This document shows, piece after piece, positions 58,455-64,000 of a DNA stretch of 64,000 nucleotides. The notes beneath the pieces were generated by a model. That model had not been told where the DNA came from. It saw only the letters and a list, made by a program, of their open reading frames with translations, and ran no database searches. A program made the position numbers and the translations under genes. Positions within the stretch are counted from its first letter, which is position 1. Each line of letters starts with the position of its first letter. The stretch is from Hirundichthys speculiger (taxonomy: Eukaryota; Chordata; Actinopteri; Beloniformes; Exocoetidae), in contig JAGFBZ010002319.1 of assembly GCA_018398805.1 (NCBI GenBank), positions 220,162 to 284,161 on the forward strand. The letters are read 5' to 3'.

Positions 58455-60050
58455 AAATTCAGTTCAATTTAAATACAAAAATACTTGATTAACCCCCAAA
58501 GGGAAATTAAGTTGAATAAAGTCTCTTCAGTGATTCATTGTAGATGGTTGTTACTGTGTTCAGGAAGGATCTCCTGCAGCATCTGTCGCAGCAGATCTGA
58601 AGACACTGTTGCTGAATCACTGTGTTGTAGAGGATTCAGGGTTGTTCATGATGCTCTTCATCTTATATCAGCTCCAGAGGCTCCAGAACCGAGCCAGCCT
58701 TCTTTATCAGTTTGTTTAGTTTCTTACGTCACTGGCTCTGATGCTGCAGATAGAATTAAACTCTCCACAACAGACTGATGGAAGATCTGCAACATCCTGA
58801 AGGACCTCAGCTTCCTCCAGAAGTAAAATCTGCTCCGTCCCTTTTTATCAATAGCATCAGTGTCTCCAGTCCAGTCTGTTGTCCAGGTGAACACTGGTAT
58901 TTATTCTTCTCCCATCATGGAAATGCTGTTTGACCTGTTCCTGGTCCTCCTAAAATCCACAATCATCTCCTTCATCTTGTTGACATTTAAGATGAGATGA
59001 TTGTCTCCCACACCACAAAGAGGTCCAGCAGTTCTCTGTCCTCAGTCTCTGGTCCATCAGTTCTCTGTCCTCTCTCTCCATCAGTCTCTGGTCCAGCATT
59101 CTCTGTCCTCAGTCTCTTCTCTGTCCTCAGTCTCTGGTCCTCTCAGTTCTGGTCTCTGTCCTCAGTCTCTGGTCCAGCAGTTCCTCAGTCTCAGTCTCTG
59201 TCCAGTCTCTCTGTCCTCAGTCTCTGGTCTCAGTTCTCTGTCCTCAGTCTCTGTCTCTCTGTCTCAGGTCTCTTCAGTTCTCTGTCCTCAGTCTCTGGTC
59301 CAGCTCATGTCCTCTGTCCTCAGTCTCTGGTCCTCTTCTCAGTCCAGCAGTCTCTGTCCTCAGTCCTCTGGTCCAGTTCAGTTCTCTCTGTCCTCTCAGT
59401 CTCTGGTCCAGTCTCTGTCCAGTTCTCTGTCCTCAGTCTCTGGTCCTCAGTCTCTGGTCCTCAGTCTCTGGTCCTGTCTCAGTTCAGTTCTCTGTCCTCA
59501 GTCTCTGTCCTTCAGTCTCTGTCCTCAGTCTCTGGTCCAGTTCTCTGTCCTCTCTCTGTCCTCAGTCTCTGTCCAGTCAGTTCTCTGTAGTCTCAGTTCT
59601 CTGTCCTCAGTCTCTGTCCTCAGTCTCTGGTCCAGTTCTCTGTCCTCAGTCTCTCCAGTCTCTGGTCCAGCAGTTCTCTGTCCTCAGTCTCTGGTCCATC
59701 AGTTCTCTGTCCTCAGTCTCTGGTCCTCAGTTCTGGTCCTCAGTCCTCAGTCCTCAGTTCTCTGTCCTCAGTCTCTGGTCCATCAGTCTCTGTCCTCAGT
59801 TCTCTGTCCTCAGTCTCTCTGTCCTCAGGTCTGAGGAGGGTCCAGTCCAGTCTCAGTCCAGTCCAGTCTCCTGTCCAGTCCAGTCCAGTCCAGTCCAGTC
59901 CAGTCTCAGTCTCTGTGTCTTGTCTCAGTTAGTCAGGTAGTCAGTGATCCAGGTGATTGTGGAGGCTCGACCTGTGTCTTCTGGAGTTTCTTTCATAGTA
60001 AAACAGGCTGGAAAACTGAGCCCAGAACCTCAGAACCGCCTCCTTTGTGC
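58455..60050 (-). mobile_element. LINE reverse-transcriptase fragment carrying a VNTR
   Basis: Minus-oriented. The 3' end at 58455 has the GGGTTAATCAAGTATTTTTG tail. The coding remnant LNVNKMKEMIVDFRRTRN (58990-58940) is the conserved LN-KTKEM-VDFR motif after the reverse-transcriptase active site. GRSRFYFWRKLRSF lies at about 58840-58800. TITWITDYL, which precedes the active site, appears again at about 59965-59940. Between the two lies a tandem repeat instead of the FADD region. Confidence 0.8.
59020..59935 (+). repeat. VNTR of CTCTGTCCTCAGTCTCTGGT units
   Basis: Roughly 900 bp of 13-26-bp units (CTCTGTCCTCAGT / CTCTGGTCCAG), ending in pure TCCAG repeats (59870-59905). It keeps two frames open for 197 and 277 codons by period alone. 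The first unit is continuous with the LINE sequence at 59010-59045. Confidence 0.93.
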
Positions 60051-60947
60051 CGTGATTTTGTATAAAACCAGATGTATTTTAAATGAAGGAATATTTTGCA
60101 ACAATACAACTCATTAATGTCTTTTTAAATGTTTTTTGAATGAAGATGCACTGATTCACAGTTCTGTTGTCAGAGGGAGGAAAAACTGAACAAGTTACAC
60201 ACACAAACACAAACACACAAACAAAACTGGACATCTCTGCCATGAATTTTTATTTTCCTCGTGCATTTCCGTTCCAGCTCCTTCACGTCTGCTCTCCAGA
60301 AACAGATGATTCCATCTAATTTCTATTTTAAATGGGTTGTGATTCTCATATGAGCGTCTATTTTCAGCAGCTGCTGAAACAGTGTGAACCGTTGTTGTTG
60401 TTCTTTAGAAGAGACGGTGTTGATTATGACGGGTCAACTTTCTCTGCAGCTCTTTGTTTGTTCGTTGTTGCTGCTCTGATTCTGTCAGCTCTAAACTTTC
60501 AGACACAAGGCTTTTACAAACTCAGCACTGTTGGAGAAAGAACTTTCTGACACCAGATGACAACAACTTCTCTGAAAGCGGTATTTTGTTTCTGCATCGG
60601 CTCGGGTTAAAAGTTTGAAACTTTGCCCGGCTGCATGTTATTGGTTCATTCATATTAAAAAATAGTTGGAATACGTTCGAGCTGGGAAATGAAATTTGGA
60701 AAACTTCAAACCGTTGTGGATTAGAGAATGTTTTTAATTTAAATGTAGCCACACTGAGAGGGCTAAAAACAGAAAGTCCCGATCTGAACCTTCTGATCCG
60801 GTCCTCCTGATTTATAACATACTGGACCAGAATCCAAGAATCACATGATTTCATGACGGCATTAAATACTTTTGTCTAATGTCCGCAGCCTCTCGACGGA
60901 CGACCGAAGCAGCATTTTATATTGAATCAAACCGCAGAGGATTTTAT
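60051..60947. other. unassigned non-coding
   Basis: No gene recognised. Confidence 0.5.
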
Positions 60948-62039
60948 TAGGGATGCACGATAACTGTTTTTTAAAACCAATACCGATAACCGATAACACA
61001 CACATATACCTAAGATCATTACATCAATACTATGAACAAAATCAAAAATAGTTTTGACTTTTTAAATGACAGATATTTATTTTTTCCAATGAAAAACTAT
61101 TGTCAAGCCTCTCAAACATTTTCTTAAAGCTATCAAACAAACCTATTTGATATCTCACATCAACTTAAATAAGGTTCATTACTGACTGATATAAAAAATA
61201 AAGGCTCCTTGAACTGATGGAAATACATGCATCAGAATTACTAACTGAAAAAGATTAACATTTAAAGGATTTTGGCTTGTGGTTCCATTTAAATTAATAC
61301 CTTTAATTAAAGTAAATGAGGTTCAGTAGTTTTTGTTTTTTATTTTTTAATCTCATGGAAGCTTTAGATGAGAGGAATGAGGGAGAGGAGAGACTGCTGC
61401 TGGCTTGCACACGTTAGCATTAGCTTCGGTTAGCTCACATTAGCATGATTTCAAAACTCCATGGAAGCGATTGTTATGTTGTAGGTGGCTGATCGGGTTT
61501 TACGTATTAAAGCTTGTGCTTCCCTCCTCGTAGAATTCACTCGGAGGATTCGTCACAAATAACCACCAAACTATCTTCTTCTGAAACTTTAACGAAGTTC
61601 CACGCCGCCATGTTTGTTGTGATCAGCGCTGTGCTGCAGGCTGCATTCAAGGTGTAACGTAAATTCCTCCGTTCCCTCGTTTGCTAGTCGTTCTTTCAGC
61701 CTTTTCTATTTTTTTCTTTTTTTATGTGTAACATGAGGGGAAATACTGCGAATATCAATTAAAGTTAGCAACTACTAAAATTATGACCGAGTTAACGAGT
61801 TGTTTTCTGGCGTGAGGGGATATTCTTGATTTTCCTTATTGAGTAATCGTTTTTTCTGATTATGCCGACGTCACTTGAACATAACATTCACTGCCGGTCA
61901 TTCAAGGCTCAGAGGGAGCGAGACACTGCTGTGTTGACAGAAATATAAATGTTATCGGGGCTATTTGTCGTGATATCGGAGTTATCGGGATGACGTCATA
62001 ATTTCCTGTTATCGGCCCGATAGTTATCGTGTACCCCTT
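60948..62039 (+). mobile_element. hAT-type element (GATAACTGTTTTT family), copy B
   Basis: Left TAGGGATGCACGATAACTG; right TAGTTATCGTGTACCCCTT. Flanks GATTTTAT and GTTTTTAT (7 of 8). Nearly colinear with 37157-38257 in opposite orientation. Confidence 0.85.
61455..61612 (-). pseudogene. BED-type finger relic, copy B
   Basis: MAAWNFVKVSEEDSLVVICD ESSE and stop on the minus strand, then the TSFNT...LISHL-like second half. Mirrors 37577-37735 including the stop. Confidence 0.6.
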
Positions 62040-62047
62040 GTTTTTAT

Positions 62048-63011
62048 GCGTCCTGTTGGAGAGCAACTGCTGGATAAATGACCCCAGCCAGAACCCAGAC
62101 GCTCCAGTCGGAGTAACTCATCCCCTGAAACACGCCGTCATCGTGGAAGCTAGCTTAGAAGTTGGAAACACAGGGTGACTGAATTCTTGGATCACTTATT
62201 TTATAATAAATTACAGTTTTGCAATTACTAAGAGAACACCAGTTTTATTACCAGCAGGTAATAAAAGTGATTGGTCACCTCCAAACTCTGAATTCCCACA
62301 GCTGTTGTGAACCCTGAACGCAGCTCCTGAAGGCTGCAGGAGTCTCAGCAGCACTGTACATGCTCGCAGTCGCTCTGGAGATTTCATGGCGCTTAACCAA
62401 GCACAAAGACACCATTATAGTCCCCCCCCCACCCACCTTCTGAAATAAACTCACATTTTCTCTCGTTCCTCCTCTCGATGCTCTTCTCCTCTCTCCTCCC
62501 ACTCGTTCCTCCTCCTCCTCCTCCTCACATTCACACTTTCACCCACATCTCGATCAAATGTAAAGTCTCATTTTCTGTTTCATTGCCTCCGACAGATTTT
62601 AGTAGTTGGAGAAAGCGGCGGGGGAAAAGAGGAGAGGGAGTCAGAAGTGGTGAAACGCCACAGAGGTTGGAAGAGGACGGAGAGTGTGTAATAATTAGCC
62701 CAGTAATTAGGTCTCAGCCCCCCACCCCCACCCCCCCACCATCGTCTCCGTCTCCCACCTTCTTGCCCTTTGAAGTCCCCCTCCTCCAGACTACCCTGGA
62801 TGCACTCGGGAGGCATCCGTAGGAGAGCAGGGGGCGGGGGTGGGGGTGGGGTGTTGGGAATGTGGGTCAGAGCGAGGGTGTACGTCGGAGGAGATGTGGA
62901 GATGCTGATGAAGAAGAAGAAGAAGAGGGAGCTGAGGGAGCGCCGTTCCCCCTCGGTGTCTCTGCGTCGCTGCCAGACTGCTTATGCTGCTTTTTATGTC
63001 GAAATCTCACG

Positions 63012-63062
<51 letters not shown>

Positions 63063-64000
63063 CATTCATATGTGCCAGATGCTGTACTTTCAGGACACAC
63101 ACACACACACACGTCACACGAGTTTCTTTGTTTTGGCTTCGCTGCGGAGATAAAACCCAGCTCTGTTACATTTCTGTTCGGGAGACAAAGAGCTCTTATC
63201 TCACGGACTGAGACTGGAGGATGGAGCGAATGTGAGAGCAGTCATTTTATTTACGCCTCGTTATTTTTACAAACTAGATTTAGTGAGGTGGAGTTTTTTT
63301 TTTTTTACCAGTTGTGGCCTTATCAGATCTGCGTGGTGACGGGGCCACCGGGGCCAGCATGACACGCTTCCTCTTGTGAAGTGAGCTAATCACAAACCGG
63401 TTAAAGGATGCTCCGTGGAACGTTTGAAAACATGGATTTGGGTGTTGAAGCGTATAATTCCCTCCATCCATTACCTTCCACCCACTGTTGGAGTCTGTTC
63501 CCGCTCTTTCCAGGCAAAAGGGTGTTTAACTCCATAAATTTCTTCTTCTCAGGTTCTTCGGCTACATTCACGTTTTAAAGCCACTCTGGTTGAGTTAATG
63601 TGGACGGAACCAGAAACCTTTTGAATACATTAATGTCATTGCTGTCCATCCTTCCCTGGTTTGCCAGGCTTGGGTCATGTGACTGTTTACTGCATTTAGT
63701 AATACTGAAACTGCTTACATTCTAAAATAGGTCGGTCTGTTTTCACTTGTGCTTTTTATAGATGCCTGTGATGACTGGAGCTTCGACGATACATGTTTCT
63801 GGAGCTATAATGTGCAGTTAAACTGCTCATTTGGATATAAGTTGGTTTAATTCTTAAACGTCAGTCTGAATGTACAGTGAGCTCATGGCTTGTATGGCTT
63901 TATTATAATACTGTGTTGTTTTTTTTTCCATTATTAGTCACAGGAAACTCCACGTTTTGAAAGATATCAGTGCGTTTTGTGTTTCATATACCTTCACTTT
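62048..64000. other. right edge, unassigned non-coding
   Basis: C-rich (62421-62429, 62718-62738), CTC and GAAGAA tracts, and (AC)n runs. Two TAATTAG motifs 12 bp apart at 62692-62710. No exon identified. Confidence 0.4.
63014..63111. repeat. (AC)n microsatellites
   Basis: About 24 AC units at 63014-63061 and a second run of about 8 at 63095-63111. Confidence 0.95.

Noticed and set aside
59001..59834. 277- and 197-codon plus-strand frames rich in Ser/Leu/Val
   Set aside because: They are translations of a VNTR with mixed unit lengths; no domain, no splice context, and the host sequence is a minus-strand LINE.
62275..63362. Pro/His/Gly-rich frames near the right edge
   Set aside because: Driven by (CTC)n, poly-C and (AC)n tracts.
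28085..64000. sephs1, bend7, prpf18 or frmd4a exons expected from tetrapod synteny
   Set aside because: No segment resembling these proteins was found on either strand, so the name is not applied.

Overview
This window reads as nuclear DNA of a ray-finned (teleost) fish. It holds spliced vertebrate genes with GT-AG introns, and its repeats are typical of fish: Tc1-like transposons, hAT elements with 8-bp target duplications, a Rex3/RTE-type LINE, an L1-like LINE, and LINE tails ending in a phrase like 'ggGATTAATAAAGTA' followed by short tandem repeats. The species cannot be named from the sequence. The ucma-phyh adjacency, both on the minus strand, matches the order known in tetrapods (human 10p13: MCM10, UCMA, PHYH, SEPHS1).

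Left part (1-22,600). Three exons of ucma (unique cartilage matrix-associated protein / Gla-rich protein) lie at 1645-2871 on the minus strand; the remaining 3' exons are not seen and should lie left of the window. A complete phyh gene (phytanoyl-CoA 2-hydroxylase, peroxisomal alpha-oxidation) runs from 22425 to 9329 on the minus strand in nine coding exons. They total 1005 bp, encode 334 residues, and stay in phase at every junction. The protein keeps a PTS2 signal, the iron ligands H171/D173/H260 and the 2-oxoglutarate-binding R271. Its introns hold two near-identical Tc1-type MITEs, a 5'-truncated L1-like LINE, a Myb/SANT-bearing MITE, a hAT element with a THAP exon, a foldback element, and two minisatellites that start exactly at 5' splice sites.

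Middle (22,600-28,500). This is phyh upstream DNA with LINE tails and AT-rich satellites, ending in a GC-rich, exon-like block with a splice donor at 28471 on the plus strand. That block may be the first exon of an unidentified gene. Synteny would make sephs1 one candidate, but no coding exon was found to support this.

Right part (28,500-64,000). No convincing protein-coding exon was found in 35 kb. The DNA is dominated by hAT-type elements. Most have intact TAGxG-type ends and exact or near-exact 8-bp target duplications, several are nested, and several keep decayed DNA-binding-domain exons (BED finger, MADF). Also present are Rex3/RTE and other LINE fragments, a Tc1 transposase relic, a roughly 900-bp VNTR embedded in a LINE reverse-transcriptase frame, and a MITE with a 30-bp hairpin. 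The stretch is best read as a large first intron or a gene desert.
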